A stretch of 64,000 nt of DNA from Pseudomonas fluorescens (GCF_902498185.1 NZ_CABVIX010000003.1:1-64000), one strand, 5' to 3'; shown: positions 18,942 through 29,003, counted from the first letter of the stretch. The notes: generated by a model not told the origin, from the letters alone. Made by a program: numbers and translations.

Positions 18942-20210
18942 ATGCGCGTGATGAAGTGGAGCATGATCGCCCTGGCCGTTGCGGCGGGGACCTCGCAGTT
19001 GGCAGTCGCCTCTTCGCAAGATGAAGCCAAAGGTTTCGTCGAAGACAGCCAATTGAATGTAAAGCTGCGCAATCTGTACTTCAGCCGTGACTTCCGCAAC
19101 AACGAAAGCCCCGATCAGAGCCGCCGCGCGGAGTGGGGCCAAGGCTTCATCGGTACTTTCGAGTCCGGCTTCACCCAGGGCACCATCGGTGTAGGCGTAG
19201 ACGCCATCGGCATGCTTGGCATCAAGCTTGACGGCGGCCGTGGCACCACCAACACCGGTCTGTTCCCGGTGGGGTCGGACGGGCGTCCGGAGGACGACTA
19301 TTCGAAGGCCGGCGCAGCGGTCAAATTCCGCGTATCCGACACCGTCCTGAAGGTCGGCGACCAGTTCACCGCACTTCCGGTATTCGCTACCGACGACAGC
19401 CGCCTGCTGCCTGAAATGGCCCAGGGCGCGCTGATCACCAGCAGCGAAATCAAAGGCCTGACCCTGCATGCCGGCCGCTTCACCAGCCTGACGGCGCAAG
19501 AGCAGACCAACCGCGACAGCTTCCGCCTGAAGGAAGCCGACGTAGTGGGCGGTACCTATGCCTTTACCGACAGCCTGAGCACCAGCCTCTACTACTCGAA
19601 GGTCGAAGACTACTGGCGCAAGATCTACGCGAACATCAACTGGGCACTGCCGATCTCCGACACGCAAGGTCTGGTGTTCGACTTCAACGCCTACAACACC
19701 AAGGGTGATGGTGCGGACCTGGTTCGCGCCTACGACGGCGACAAGCTGGACAACACCATCTTCAGCCTCTCGGCCGCCTGGAACATCGGCGCGCACACCT
19801 TCACTGTTGCCGGCCAGCGCGTGACCGGTGACGGCGACTACGCCTATGGCGTGGACGGTGGTGGCTCGGTATTCGTGGCCAACTCGATTGCCCGTTCCGA
19901 CTTCAACGCCGAAGACGAGCGTTCGTGGCAGTTGCGCTACGACCTGAACTTCGCGGAGTACGGCATTCCGGGCCTGAGCTTCATGACCCGTTATGTCCGC
20001 GGTACCGGCGCCAACGTCGAAGGCACCGACAACGGCAAGGAATGGGAACGCGACATCGACATCAAGTACGTCCTGCAGGACGGCCCGGCCAAGGACCTCA
20101 GCTTCCGTGTCCGCCAGGCCACCTACCGTTCCGCCGATGGCGTCTACTACGGCTCCCCATCGCTGGACGAGCTGCGCCTGATCGTCGAGTACCCGCTGAG
20201 CATCCTGTAA
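18942..20210 (+). CDS. OprD-family outer membrane porin
   Basis: An 18-stranded outer-membrane channel for small substrates such as amino acids, peptides or aromatic acids. It has a signal peptide (MIALAVAAGTSQLAVA, cleaved near residue 23), repeated alternating beta-strand patterns, and the terminal Leu expected less often than Phe but seen in this family (EYPLSIL). Family signatures include RNLYFSRDF and the late RLIVEYPL. The substrate cannot be told from sequence. The 422-residue length is normal. Confidence 0.92.
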   Translation: MRVMKWSMIALAVAAGTSQLAVASSQDEAKGFVEDSQLNVKLRNLYFSRDFRNNESPDQSRRAEWGQGFIGTFESGFTQGTIGVGVDAIGMLGIKLDGGRGTTNTGLFPVGSDGRPEDDYSKAGAAVKFRVSDTVLKVGDQFTALPVFATDDSRLLPEMAQGALITSSEIKGLTLHAGRFTSLTAQEQTNRDSFRLKEADVVGGTYAFTDSLSTSLYYSKVEDYWRKIYANINWALPISDTQGLVFDFNAYNTKGDGADLVRAYDGDKLDNTIFSLSAAWNIGAHTFTVAGQRVTGDGDYAYGVDGGGSVFVANSIARSDFNAEDERSWQLRYDLNFAEYGIPGLSFMTRYVRGTGANVEGTDNGKEWERDIDIKYVLQDGPAKDLSFRVRQATYRSADGVYYGSPSLDELRLIVEYPLSIL

Positions 20211-20236
20211 GCCCTGGCTTGCGATGCCCTGCAATG

Positions 20237-20265
20237 AAAAGCCCGGCAGCGATGCCGGGCTTTTT
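20237..20265 (+). terminator. Terminator of the OprD-family gene
   Basis: Stem gcccggca (20241-20248) pairs with tgccgggc (20253-20260), preceded by four As and followed by five Ts, 27 bases past the porin stop. Confidence 0.88.
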
Positions 20266-20369
20266 CTTGGCTGACAAGCGGGACGCCCTGGGGCATCCTG
20301 TACGCCTTCGACTCGCGCCCGTACAATGCGGGCTCATTCAATGTCTTACGCAACCGACAACGGCCAAAC

Positions 20370-22085
20370 ATGCGCACCAGTCAATATTTGCTCGCCACCC
20401 AGAAAGAAACCCCTGCCGATGCAGTGGTCACCAGCCACCAGCTCATGCTGCGCGCCGGCATGATCCGCAAACTGGCGTCCGGCCTCTACACCTGGCTGCC
20501 GATGGGCCTGCGGGTGATGCGCAAGGTCGAGACCGTGGTACGCGAGGAAATGAACGCCGCCGGTGCCCTTGAAGTGCTGATGCCCAGCATCCAGCCCGCC
20601 GAGTTGTGGCAGGAATCCGGCCGCTGGGAGCAGTACGGCCCCGAGCTGCTGCGCCTGAAGGACCGCCATGGCCGCGATTTCTGCGTGGGCCCTACCCACG
20701 AAGAAGTCATCACCGACATGGCCCGCAATGAGCTGTCCAGCTACAAGCAGCTGCCGTTGAACATGTACCAGATCCAGACCAAGTTCCGTGACGAGATCCG
20801 TCCGCGCTTCGGCTTGATGCGTGGCCGCGAGTTCATCATGAAGGATGCCTACTCCTTCCATGCCGACCAGGCTTCCCTGCAGGAAACCTACGACCGCATG
20901 CACCAGGCCTATTCCAACATCTTTACCCGCCTGGGCCTGGACTTCCGCCCAGTGCAGGCCGACACCGGCTCGATCGGTGGCAGCTATTCCCATGAATTCC
21001 ACGTCCTGGCCGAATCCGGCGAGGATGACGTGATCTTCAGCGACAGCTCCGACTACGCGGCCAATATCGAGAAGGCCGAGGCCATCCCGCGCGAAACCGT
21101 GCGCGCCGCCCCTACCGAAGAGCTGCGCCTGGTCGACACCCCAGAGGCCAAGACCATCGCCCAGCTGGTCGAGAACCACGGCCTGCCGATCGAGAAGACC
21201 GTCAAGACCCTGATCGTGCGCGGCGCCGAGGAAGGCAAGCTGATCGCGCTGATCGTGCGCGGCGACCATGAGCTCAACGAAATCAAGGCAGCCAACCTGG
21301 AGCAGGTGGCGAGCCCGCTGGTCATGGCCACCGACGCCGACCTGCGTGCCGCGATTGGCGCCGGCGCGGGCTCCCTGGGTCCGCTGAACCTGCCGCTCGA
21401 ATGCATCATCGACCGTTCTGTCGCGCTGATGAGCGACTTCGGCATTGGCGCCAACATCGACGACAAGCACTACTTCGGCGTGAACTGGGAACGCGACCTG
21501 CCGGTGCCTCAGGTCGCCGACCTGCGCAATGTCGTCGCCGGCGACCCGAGCCCGGATGGCCAGGGCACCCTGGTGATCAAGCGCGGCATCGAAGTCGGGC
21601 ATATCTTCCAGCTCGGCACCAAGTACAGCGAAGCGCTCAAGTGCCAGGTGCTCGGCGAGAACGGCAAGCCTGTCGTCCTGTCCATGGGCTGCTACGGTAT
21701 CGGCGTGTCCCGCGTGGTCGCCGCCGCCATCGAGCAGAGCTATGACGACAAGGGCATCATCTGGAACGACGCCCTGGCGCCTTTCCAGATCGCCCTGGTA
21801 CCGCTGCGCTACGAAACCGAAGTGGTCCGCGAGGCGACCGACAAGCTCTACGCCGAACTGACCGCTGCAGGCTTCGAAGTCCTGCTCGATGACCGCGACA
21901 AGAAGACCAGCCCTGGCATCAAGTTCGCCGACATGGAACTGATCGGTATTCCGCACCGCATCGTGGTCAGCGACCGCGGCCTGGCCGAAGGCAACCTCGA
22001 GTACAAGCACCGCACCGAACAGGACGCACAACCCCTGCCCGTGGCCGAGGTACTGTCGTTCCTGCAATCCCGTATCCGCCGCTGA
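20370..22085 (+). CDS. proS: Prolyl-tRNA synthetase
   Basis: Class II synthetase that charges tRNA-Pro. The 571 residues have the bacterial ProRS layout: catalytic core with motif 2 ([20 protein letters not shown]), an inserted YbaK-like editing domain (about residues 225-400, with [23 protein letters not shown]), motif 3 ([13 protein letters not shown]) and a C-terminal anticodon domain ([15 protein letters not shown]). The ATG at 20370 gives the standard N-terminus [13 protein letters not shown]. It is followed after 20 bases by a lipoprotein gene. Confidence 0.97.
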   Translation: MRTSQYLLATQKETPADAVVTSHQLMLRAGMIRKLASGLYTWLPMGLRVMRKVETVVREEMNAAGALEVLMPSIQPAELWQESGRWEQYGPELLRLKDRHGRDFCVGPTHEEVITDMARNELSSYKQLPLNMYQIQTKFRDEIRPRFGLMRGREFIMKDAYSFHADQASLQETYDRMHQAYSNIFTRLGLDFRPVQADTGSIGGSYSHEFHVLAESGEDDVIFSDSSDYAANIEKAEAIPRETVRAAPTEELRLVDTPEAKTIAQLVENHGLPIEKTVKTLIVRGAEEGKLIALIVRGDHELNEIKAANLEQVASPLVMATDADLRAAIGAGAGSLGPLNLPLECIIDRSVALMSDFGIGANIDDKHYFGVNWERDLPVPQVADLRNVVAGDPSPDGQGTLVIKRGIEVGHIFQLGTKYSEALKCQVLGENGKPVVLSMGCYGIGVSRVVAAAIEQSYDDKGIIWNDALAPFQIALVPLRYETEVVREATDKLYAELTAAGFEVLLDDRDKKTSPGIKFADMELIGIPHRIVVSDRGLAEGNLEYKHRTEQDAQPLPVAEVLSFLQSRIRR

Positions 22086-22105
22086 CTGCCAATGCGCGAG
22101 TGATC

Positions 22106-23059
22106 ATGTTCAAGCGAAGTAGCATTACCCTGGGGGGCGCCGCGCTGGGCGCCACCCTGCTCGTCAGCGGCTGCGCCAACCAGATGTCCCAGCGCAGCGA
22201 ACATGAGGAGCGCGTCGAGCGCAAATTGCTCTCACACAGCCTGCAGATCGATGTCGGGGAACCGAAGGTGCTTGAACTGCCCCAGCGGCGCGTACGCGTT
22301 CAGGAGCAGAAGCACTTCGAGGTGACCGAGTTCGAGGTCAGCCGGCACTACGACCGCTACACGCCTTACCAACCCTGGCGGGAAATCTACGAAATTCCAC
22401 TGGGCGCGGTGGCCGTGGTGGCCGGGATCGGCGCCAATGTGGTGAATATCCTGGCGCTGGGCAACCTGCCCGACAGCGTCACACAGGATTGGCTGAGCTA
22501 CGGCGTGGCCGGGCTCAACCCGTTCATGAACGTGCAGTCCAATGGCCGGGCCCAGCAAAACCTGGCCGGCACCGACGACGTTCAGAAGGACAAGCGCCAG
22601 GAGTACACCACCCTGCCGTGGAGCGAGCGCCTGGTTGAAGTCAAGGCCGGCAAGCTGACCCACGAGCTGGCTACCGACAGCAATGGCGTACTGCGCCTGA
22701 ACCTGCTGGACGCCCCGTTTTCGGAGCAGAACCTCAATCACGTCGGTACCCTTCACCTGCAGGTGGTCGACGAGGACAACGGGGTTCGCGCCGACGCCAG
22801 CCTGCTGGTCAGCGGCGACCTGCGCAGCAAGCTGGTCGAAGCGCACACCCTGATCTTCGACGACCTCGAAGACGACGAGGTTGGCCAGTGGGTACACCGG
22901 GTCAAGCGTCTTTCCGAACTTGGCCTTGAAGAGGAAGCAAGCGAGCTGGAACAGAGCCTGATCGAGCTCACGCGCAACGATCCGGAACTCCAGCAGGAGT
23001 TTCTCCAGGCGCTGACCCGCAATGCAGGCCGCCTGGTCGCCGATCCGGGCGCAAGATGA
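22106..23059 (+). CDS. Conserved lipoprotein of unknown function
   Basis: A 317-residue protein with a lipoprotein signal: basic start, hydrophobic stretch and lipobox LLVSGC (Cys about residue 21). The rest is soluble, with a short hydrophobic segment VAVVAGIGANVVNILAL (about residues 107-123) and a Glu-rich helical C-terminus (LSELGLEEEASELEQSLIEL). I do not recognise a named family. The ATG at 22106 is preferred over a GTG two codons earlier. It may be co-transcribed with proS, which ends 20 bases before it. Confidence 0.85.
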   Translation: MFKRSSITLGGAALGATLLVSGCANQMSQRSEHEERVERKLLSHSLQIDVGEPKVLELPQRRVRVQEQKHFEVTEFEVSRHYDRYTPYQPWREIYEIPLGAVAVVAGIGANVVNILALGNLPDSVTQDWLSYGVAGLNPFMNVQSNGRAQQNLAGTDDVQKDKRQEYTTLPWSERLVEVKAGKLTHELATDSNGVLRLNLLDAPFSEQNLNHVGTLHLQVVDEDNGVRADASLLVSGDLRSKLVEAHTLIFDDLEDDEVGQWVHRVKRLSELGLEEEASELEQSLIELTRNDPELQQEFLQALTRNAGRLVADPGAR

Positions 23060-23094
23060 TGTACCAGGCCGGTGTCGTTCCGACGCCGGCCTTG

Positions 23095-24159
23095 TCAGGT
23101 GTTCTCGAACAGCTCCAGCTGTTCATGGGCACCGCGCAGGTCGAGCAGACGCACCCCAACCCCCAGCAATCGCACCGGCTTGTCGCCGCGGGCATAGGCC
23201 TGGCTGAGCAGTTGCCGGTAACTCTCCAGGTCCCGCCCTGCCCCGGACTGCTCAAGCGTGGTCTGACTGAAGTCGTGGAACTTGACCTTGACGAAGGGCT
23301 TGCCCGCTCGATAGCTGCTGTCCATCCTCCCCACGCGTTCATTCAGGGTGAGCAGCAGTTCCGGGAGCTTCTCCAGGCAGCTGGGCAGGTCGGGCAGGTC
23401 GGTGTCATAGGTATTTTCGACGCTGACGGATTGACGTCGGCTGTCGTTGTGCACGATCCGCTCGTCCACCCCTCGCGCCAGCCCAAACAGACGTTCGCCG
23501 AAGCTGCCGAACTCGCGCACCAATGAGAGCCTGGGCCACTCGCGCAGCTCCAGGCACGTGGTGATGCCCAGGCGTGCCAGCTTGTCAGCCGTGACCTTGC
23601 CCACTCCGTGAAGCTTGGCCACGGGCAGGGCCGCCACGAACGCCTCCACTTGCGGTGGCGTGATCACGAACAGCCCGTTGGGCTTGCGCCAGTCGCTGGC
23701 GATCTTGGCAAGAAACTTGTTGGGCGCCACCCCTGCCGACACGGTGATGTGCAACGTGCGCGCAACCCGGCGGCGGATGTCTTCGGCGATCCGCGTGGCG
23801 CTGCCGGCGAACCACTGGCTCTCGGAAACATCCAGGAAGGCCTCGTCCAGCGACAGCGGCTCGATCAGATCGGTGTAGTCGCGAAAGATCGCATGGATCT
23901 CGCGAGAAGCTTCCTTATAGGCATCGAAGCGCGGCTTGACGATCAGCAGGTCCGGGCACAGCTTGAGCGCATGCCGGGAAGACATCGCCGAGCGTACGCC
24001 ATACGCACGCGCCTCATAGTTGCAGGTGGCGATCACCCCACGACGCTCCGCCGAACCGCCCACGGCCATGGGCCGACCGGCAAGACGCGGGTCGTCACGC
24101 ATCTCGATCGCAGCATAGAAGCAGTCGCAGTCGATGTGGATGATCTTGCGCAAGGACAT
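23095..24159 (-). CDS. dinB: DNA polymerase IV (Y family)
   Basis: Translesion polymerase of the SOS response. Metal-binding acids are visible in IHIDCDCFYAAIE (Asp8, Asp10) and in PLSLDEAFLDVSES (Asp/Glu about 103-104); the YEARAYGVRS dNTP-binding motif, little-finger domain and C-terminal DLRGAHEQLELF (beta-clamp-binding motif) follow. The length is 354 residues. A LexA box lies 16 bases upstream of the ATG. Confidence 0.97.
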   Translation of the reverse strand: MSLRKIIHIDCDCFYAAIEMRDDPRLAGRPMAVGGSAERRGVIATCNYEARAYGVRSAMSSRHALKLCPDLLIVKPRFDAYKEASREIHAIFRDYTDLIEPLSLDEAFLDVSESQWFAGSATRIAEDIRRRVARTLHITVSAGVAPNKFLAKIASDWRKPNGLFVITPPQVEAFVAALPVAKLHGVGKVTADKLARLGITTCLELREWPRLSLVREFGSFGERLFGLARGVDERIVHNDSRRQSVSVENTYDTDLPDLPSCLEKLPELLLTLNERVGRMDSSYRAGKPFVKVKFHDFSQTTLEQSGAGRDLESYRQLLSQAYARGDKPVRLLGVGVRLLDLRGAHEQLELFENT

Positions 24160-24174
24160 GGATGACCGTCAGTA

Positions 24175-24190
24175 CTGTAAATTCATACAG
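24175..24190 (-). promoter_or_regulatory. LexA (SOS) box of dinB
   Basis: CTG-TAAATTCATA-CAG matches the CTG-N10-CAG LexA operator, with the AT-rich centre typical of strong sites. It lies 16 bases upstream of the dinB start codon, where bound LexA would block the promoter. Confidence 0.85.
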
Positions 24191-24333
24191 ATACTATCTT
24201 ATTCGAACACTGGAACCGCTTCCACTCGCGCGCGAGAGCGGTCCCGCGCCCTGGAATCCACGCCGCGCCTGGCCCGCGGGCCAGAATGAAACGCTAAGAG
24301 ACTGAACAAAAACGGGTTTTCTGTTGAAAAGGA

Positions 24334-24361
24334 TTGACACCGCAGCATAAATCCGTAGAAT
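24334..24361 (+). promoter_or_regulatory. Promoter of first initiator tRNA gene
   Basis: TTGACA (24334-24339) and TAGAAT (24356-24361) with a 16 bp spacer, ending 13 bases before the mature tRNA 5' end. Confidence 0.8.
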
Positions 24362-24374
24362 TCGATCTCACAGA

Positions 24375-24451
<77 letters not shown>

Positions 24452-24462
24452 GATACAAAAGA

Positions 24463-24493
24463 AAGGCCACTGTTCACACAGTGGCCTTTTTTG
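24463..24493 (+). terminator. Terminator of first initiator tRNA gene
   Basis: Stem aaggccactgt (24463-24473) with acagtggcctt (24478-24488) followed by Ts, 12 bases past the tRNA. Confidence 0.88.
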
Positions 24494-24546
24494 TTGCGTC
24501 CGTTTAATGCGGTAGGAAAAAACTTTCTGCAATTCAATCATTTAGA

Positions 24547-24574
24547 TTGACGCCATGGCGGATAGCTGTAGAAT
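24547..24574 (+). promoter_or_regulatory. Promoter of second initiator tRNA gene
   Basis: TTGACG (24547-24552) and TAGAAT (24569-24574) with a 16 bp spacer. Confidence 0.8.
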
Positions 24575-24586
24575 GCGCCCCACAGA

Positions 24587-24663
<77 letters not shown>

Positions 24664-24674
24664 GATACAAAAGA

Positions 24675-24704
24675 AAGGCCACTGTTCACACAGTGGCCTT
24701 TTTT
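24675..24704 (+). terminator. Terminator of second initiator tRNA gene
   Basis: Same sequence as the terminator of copy 1 (stem 24675-24685 with 24690-24700 and a T-run), so the duplicated unit included the terminator. Confidence 0.88.
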
Positions 24705-24746
24705 GTTGTGCCAGAAAAAGAAATGCAGATAATTCAAGCATTAGGG

Positions 24747-24774
24747 TTGACGCCCTGCCGGATAGCTGTAGAAT
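24747..24774 (+). promoter_or_regulatory. Promoter of third initiator tRNA gene
   Basis: TTGACG (24747-24752) and TAGAAT (24769-24774) with a 16 bp spacer; the flank ggatagctgtagaatgcgcc is shared with the second promoter. Confidence 0.8.
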
Positions 24775-24786
24775 GCGCCCCTCTGA

Positions 24787-24863
<77 letters not shown>

Positions 24864-24878
24864 TATTCGTCAGAACAG

Positions 24879-24909
24879 ACCCCGCCTGCTTTCAGCAGTG
24901 CGGGGTTTG
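24879..24909 (+). terminator. Terminator of third initiator tRNA gene
   Basis: Stem accccgcctgct (24879-24890) with agcag-t-gcggggt (24894-24906) and a T-rich tail; different sequence from the first two terminators. Confidence 0.8.
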
Positions 24910-25072
24910 TTGTTTCTGGGGTTCTGACAACTCGACAGGCTGTGCCCGGCGCACAGATCATGAAACTTGTTTAAGCATGGCACCCGCGGGGGTCGAGCTA
25001 CTATTGCCGGCACGAGTATTCCCACAGGAATTGCCACTTGCCTGCCTCCCTCCCCCACCTCGTCCGAGGTGA

Positions 25073-27718
25073 ATGATGAACTCCCCGACACCTGATGCAC
25101 CGGTCCCTGTGACTGCGGCGCTGCCTGCGGCCGCGAGCAAGCTGCCCTGGCTCGAGCGTCTGAGCCGGTATCGCCAGCCGCTGGGCCTGGCGATGACGTT
25201 GCTGCTGTTCGCCATTGGCCTGATTGCCTGCCGGCATCTGCTGAGCGAGCTGGATATCAATACCTTGCATGACGCCGTGCTCGGCATGCCGGCCAGCGCC
25301 ATGACCGGCGCCCTGACCGCTACGCTGATCGGCTTCGTCATTCTGCTCGGCTATGAATGGTCGGCCACCCGCTACGCCGCGGTCAAAGTGCCGCCAGCCA
25401 CGCTGGTCATGGGCGGCTTCAGCGCCTTTGCCATTGGCAATGCCATCGGCTTGTCGATGCTGTCCGGCGGCTCGGTGCGCTATCGCCTCTACAGCCGGCA
25501 TGGCCTGGGGGCGGGCGAGATAGCCCGGATGACAGTCTTCGCCAGCCTTTCGCTGGGCTGCGCGCTGCCGCCCCTGGCGGCGCTGGCCACCCTGGCCGAC
25601 CTGCCAGCGGCCGCCATGGCACTGGGCCTGCCGCCATTGCTGCTGGGCAGCATGGCAAGTGCCGTCCTGCTGCTGACGACCGCGCTCATCCATGGCCTGT
25701 ATCGCCGACGACTGCCCGAGCAGCCCTTTACCTCCACCCTGCTGGTTCGACTCGGACGGCGGACCCTGCGCTTGCCCTCCGGACGCCTGGCTGCCCTGCA
25801 ACTGCTGATCACCGCCCTGGATGTGGCCGCGGCAGCCACCGTACTCTACCTGCTGCTGCCCGAGGCCCCGCCCTTCGCGGCCTTTATGCTGGTCTACCTG
25901 CTCGCCCTGGCGGCGGGTGTGCTCAGCCACGTGCCCGGTGGTGTCGGCGTGTTCGAGGCGGTGTTGCTGGCGGCCTTTGCCGATCAGCTCGGGGCCGCGC
26001 CCCTGGCGGCGGCGTTGCTGATGTACCGGCTTATCTATGTAGTGCTGCCGCTGCTGGTGGCCTGCGTGCTGCTGTTGGCCAACGAGGCGCGCCGCCTGCT
26101 GTTTGCCCGGCAGGCGATCAAGGCTGCATCCGGATTGGCCGCCCCGGTGCTGGCGGTGCTGGTGTTTCTCTCGGGCGTGGTGTTGCTGTTTTCCGGCGCT
26201 ACGCCGGAGATCGATACACGGCTTGAGCACCTGGGCTTTCTGGTGCCGCACCGGTTGATCGACGCTTCGCACTTCGGCGCCAGCCTTATCGGCGTGCTCT
26301 GCCTGCTGCTTGCCCAAGGCCTGCGCCGCCGCCTGTCGGCCGCCTGGCTGCTGACCACGGTGCTTCTGCTGATGGGCGCACTGCTGTCACTGCTCAAGGG
26401 CTTCGATTGGGAAGAGGCGTGCATCCTGACGTTCACCGCCTGCCTGCTGGCCCTGTTCCGTCGTTCGTTCTACCGTCCCAGCCGGCTGCTCGAACTGCCC
26501 TTCTCGCCGGTGTATGTCGTCGCCAGCGCCTGCGTGGTCGGCGCCTCGATCTGGCTCTTGCTGTTCGCCTACCAGGATGTGCCGTACAGCCACGAGCTGT
26601 GGTGGCAGTTCACCCTGGACGCCGATGCACCCCGCGGGCTGCGTTCGGCGCTGGGCAGCGCGGTACTGCTGGTGGCTGTTGCCTTGACCTGGCTGCTGCG
26701 CACCGCGCGACCGGTGATCCACCTGCCCAGCGCTGAGGAGCTGCAGCGTGCCCGGCAGATCCTGCAGGCCTCGGAGCAGCCCGACGGAGGCCTGGCCCTG
26801 ACCGGCGACAAGGCCCTGCTGTTCCATCCGCAGGGTACTGCCTTTCTCATGTATGCACGACGCGGACGCAGCCTGGTGGCGCTCTACGATCCGATCGGGC
26901 CGGCCGAGGAACGCGCGGAGATGATCTGGCAGTTCCGCGACCTGTGCGATGTCCACCACGCCCGCCCGGTGTTCTACCAGGTGCGTGCCGAGAACCTGCC
27001 CTTCTACATGGACATCGGGCTGACCGCGATCAAGCTGGGCGAGGAAGCCCGGGTCGACCTGCGCGGCTTTGACCTGGAGGCCAAGGGCAAGGAAATGAAA
27101 GACCTGCGCTACACCTGGAATCGCGGTGGCCGTGACGGCCTGAGCCTTGAGATCCATGAACCGGGCCAGGCGCCCCTGGACGACCTCAAGGCCATTTCCG
27201 ATGCCTGGCTCAGCGGCAAGAATGTGCGCGAGAAGGGCTTTTCGCTCGGTCGTTTCAGTCCCGAGTACCTGGCGCATTTTCGTATCGCTCTGATCCGTTT
27301 CCAGGGCCGCCCCGTGGCGTTTGCCAACCTGCTGGAAACCCAGGGCCGCGAACTGGCCAGCCTGGACCTGATGCGCGCTCATCCGCAGGCGCCGAAGCTG
27401 ACCATGGAGTTCCTGATGATCGGCCTGATCCTGCACTACAAGGGCCATGACTACGCGCGCTTCAGCCTGGGCATGGTGCCGCTTTCGGGCCTGCAGCCAC
27501 GGCGCGGCGCGCCGCTGACCCAGCGCCTGGGCTCGATGGTGTTCCAGCGCGGCGAACAGCTCTACAACTTCCAGGGCCTGCGGCGCTTCAAGGACAAGTT
27601 CCAGCCGGACTGGGAACCTCGATACATGGCCGTGCCGGCCGGGCTCGACCCGCTGGTTGCACTGGCTGACACCGCCGCACTGATTGCCGGTGGCCTGACT
27701 GGATTGGTAAAACGCTGA
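25073..27718 (+). CDS. mprF: MprF-type aminoacyl-phosphatidylglycerol synthase/flippase
   Basis: Transfers an amino acid from aminoacyl-tRNA to phosphatidylglycerol and flips the product, lowering surface charge; the P. aeruginosa relative makes alanyl-PG, so Ala is the likely amino acid (inference). The 881 residues have about 14 membrane segments (residues 35-560) with the flippase-type GGVGVFEAVLL motif, then a cytosolic DUF2156 synthase domain (about 575-870; LMYARRGRSLVALYDPIGP, LDLMRAHPQAPKLTMEFLM). Two consecutive ATGs are possible; GAGGTG favours the second (25076). It overlaps the next gene by one base. Confidence 0.93.
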   Translation: MMNSPTPDAPVPVTAALPAAASKLPWLERLSRYRQPLGLAMTLLLFAIGLIACRHLLSELDINTLHDAVLGMPASAMTGALTATLIGFVILLGYEWSATRYAAVKVPPATLVMGGFSAFAIGNAIGLSMLSGGSVRYRLYSRHGLGAGEIARMTVFASLSLGCALPPLAALATLADLPAAAMALGLPPLLLGSMASAVLLLTTALIHGLYRRRLPEQPFTSTLLVRLGRRTLRLPSGRLAALQLLITALDVAAAATVLYLLLPEAPPFAAFMLVYLLALAAGVLSHVPGGVGVFEAVLLAAFADQLGAAPLAAALLMYRLIYVVLPLLVACVLLLANEARRLLFARQAIKAASGLAAPVLAVLVFLSGVVLLFSGATPEIDTRLEHLGFLVPHRLIDASHFGASLIGVLCLLLAQGLRRRLSAAWLLTTVLLLMGALLSLLKGFDWEEACILTFTACLLALFRRSFYRPSRLLELPFSPVYVVASACVVGASIWLLLFAYQDVPYSHELWWQFTLDADAPRGLRSALGSAVLLVAVALTWLLRTARPVIHLPSAEELQRARQILQASEQPDGGLALTGDKALLFHPQGTAFLMYARRGRSLVALYDPIGPAEERAEMIWQFRDLCDVHHARPVFYQVRAENLPFYMDIGLTAIKLGEEARVDLRGFDLEAKGKEMKDLRYTWNRGGRDGLSLEIHEPGQAPLDDLKAISDAWLSGKNVREKGFSLGRFSPEYLAHFRIALIRFQGRPVAFANLLETQGRELASLDLMRAHPQAPKLTMEFLMIGLILHYKGHDYARFSLGMVPLSGLQPRRGAPLTQRLGSMVFQRGEQLYNFQGLRRFKDKFQPDWEPRYMAVPAGLDPLVALADTAALIAGGLTGLVKR

Positions 27719-29001
27719 TGACTCGACGCTACTGGCTGTATGCACTATTCCCCTTGTTGCTTGCCCTGCTCGCCGCGGCCCTTGGTTTTTGGCTATGGAC
27801 CCGGCCAGCGCCGCCGGCCCACCTGGAGCACCTTACCCTCGATGATGGCAGCAGCCTGACCCTGGTCACCCCTGGCACCCAGGCAAAGGCACGGGTGGCG
27901 ATTGCCGTACCGCCCGGCCAGCACCTCAGTGACCGGCAGCTGCTCGGCCTGAGCCAGGCTGGCCAGGCCCAGCTGGTTCAGGTGGAGCTGCCGGGTGATG
28001 ACTGTCTCAAGCAGCAACAGGCGGTGCAGCAGGCCATCGGGCAGCTGGCCGGAGCGCCCACCCTGGTCGCCGGCATCGGCCCTGGCGCAGCACAGGCCTG
28101 GCGCTGGCTGGCTGGACAACGAAGCGATCACGCCCGCGCCATCTCCGTAGGCTTCACCCTGGAGCAGCCCGGCTGCCCGGCAGCGCTGCCCAAGAGTGCG
28201 CCCCACGGCCACTGGAGCGTAGCCTGGAACGACAATCCGGATGACGCCAGCGCCGCCTTCGTACGGGACCAGGCCAATGCCGAGACCAGCATCAGCGACT
28301 ACGACATTCATCTGCCTCAGGTGCTCAAGGGCCAGTTGACCCAGGCCCTGGTCGGACAGGACGGCAGCGCACTGGACATTCCCGTGGTGGAAGTGCCCGC
28401 AGGACAAACCACGGACACCGTCACCTTGTTCCTGTCAGGCGACGGCGGCTGGCGTGACCTGGACCGCGACGTGGCAGGCGAGATGGCCAAGCTCGGTTAT
28501 CCGGTGGTGGGCATCGACACGCTGCGCTACTACTGGCAGCACAAGACACCTGAACAAAGCGCTGCGGACCTGTCGGAGCTGATGCATCACTACCGTCAGA
28601 AATGGGGCACCAAACGCTTCGTGCTCACGGGGTATTCCTTCGGCGCCGATGTCTTGCCGGCCCTCTACAACCGGTTGCCGGACGAAGACCAGCAGCGGGT
28701 CGACGCCGTGATCCTGCTGGCCTTCGCCCGCAGCGGCAGTTTCGAGATCGAGGTCGAAGGCTGGCTTGGCAATGCCGGCAAGGAAGCACCGACCGGCCCG
28801 GAGATGGCCAGGCTGCCAGCGTCCAAGGTGGTGTGCATCTATGGCACGGAGGAAACCGACGAGAGCGGCTGCACCGAGCACACCGCCGTGGGCGAGCGGG
28901 TCGAGCTGCCGGGCGGCCACCATTTCGACGAAGACTACCCTGCCCTGGCCAAGCGCCTGATCGGCGAGATCGAAAGCCGCCAGGGCAAGCGCAGCTCCTG
29001 A
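27718..29001 (+). CDS. AcvB/VirJ-family hydrolase
   Basis: An inner-membrane-anchored or periplasmic alpha/beta hydrolase of the AcvB/VirJ family; the P. aeruginosa counterpart beside its alanyl-PG synthase gene hydrolyses Ala-PG. The 427-residue protein has an N-terminal hydrophobic segment (about residues 8-28), a divergent first half, and a C-terminal hydrolase with FLSGDGGWRDLDRD (about 238-251) and nucleophile elbow GYSFGAD (Ser307); GGHHF near the end supplies the likely catalytic His. It starts on the last base of the mprF stop codon, so the two are translationally coupled. Confidence 0.9.
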   Translation: MTRRYWLYALFPLLLALLAAALGFWLWTRPAPPAHLEHLTLDDGSSLTLVTPGTQAKARVAIAVPPGQHLSDRQLLGLSQAGQAQLVQVELPGDDCLKQQQAVQQAIGQLAGAPTLVAGIGPGAAQAWRWLAGQRSDHARAISVGFTLEQPGCPAALPKSAPHGHWSVAWNDNPDDASAAFVRDQANAETSISDYDIHLPQVLKGQLTQALVGQDGSALDIPVVEVPAGQTTDTVTLFLSGDGGWRDLDRDVAGEMAKLGYPVVGIDTLRYYWQHKTPEQSAADLSELMHHYRQKWGTKRFVLTGYSFGADVLPALYNRLPDEDQQRVDAVILLAFARSGSFEIEVEGWLGNAGKEAPTGPEMARLPASKVVCIYGTEETDESGCTEHTAVGERVELPGGHHFDEDYPALAKRLIGEIESRQGKRSS

Positions 29002-29003
29002 GC

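Noticed and set aside
24864..25072. Integrated element at the tRNA-fMet cluster
   Set aside because: No integrase gene and no repeated tRNA 3' end beyond the three full genes; the flanks lead straight into mprF.
27700..27730. Possible frameshift or single fused protein joining MprF and the AcvB-like hydrolase
   Set aside because: The overlap is a clean TGATG stop/start and the second protein begins with its own membrane anchor, as in P. aeruginosa.
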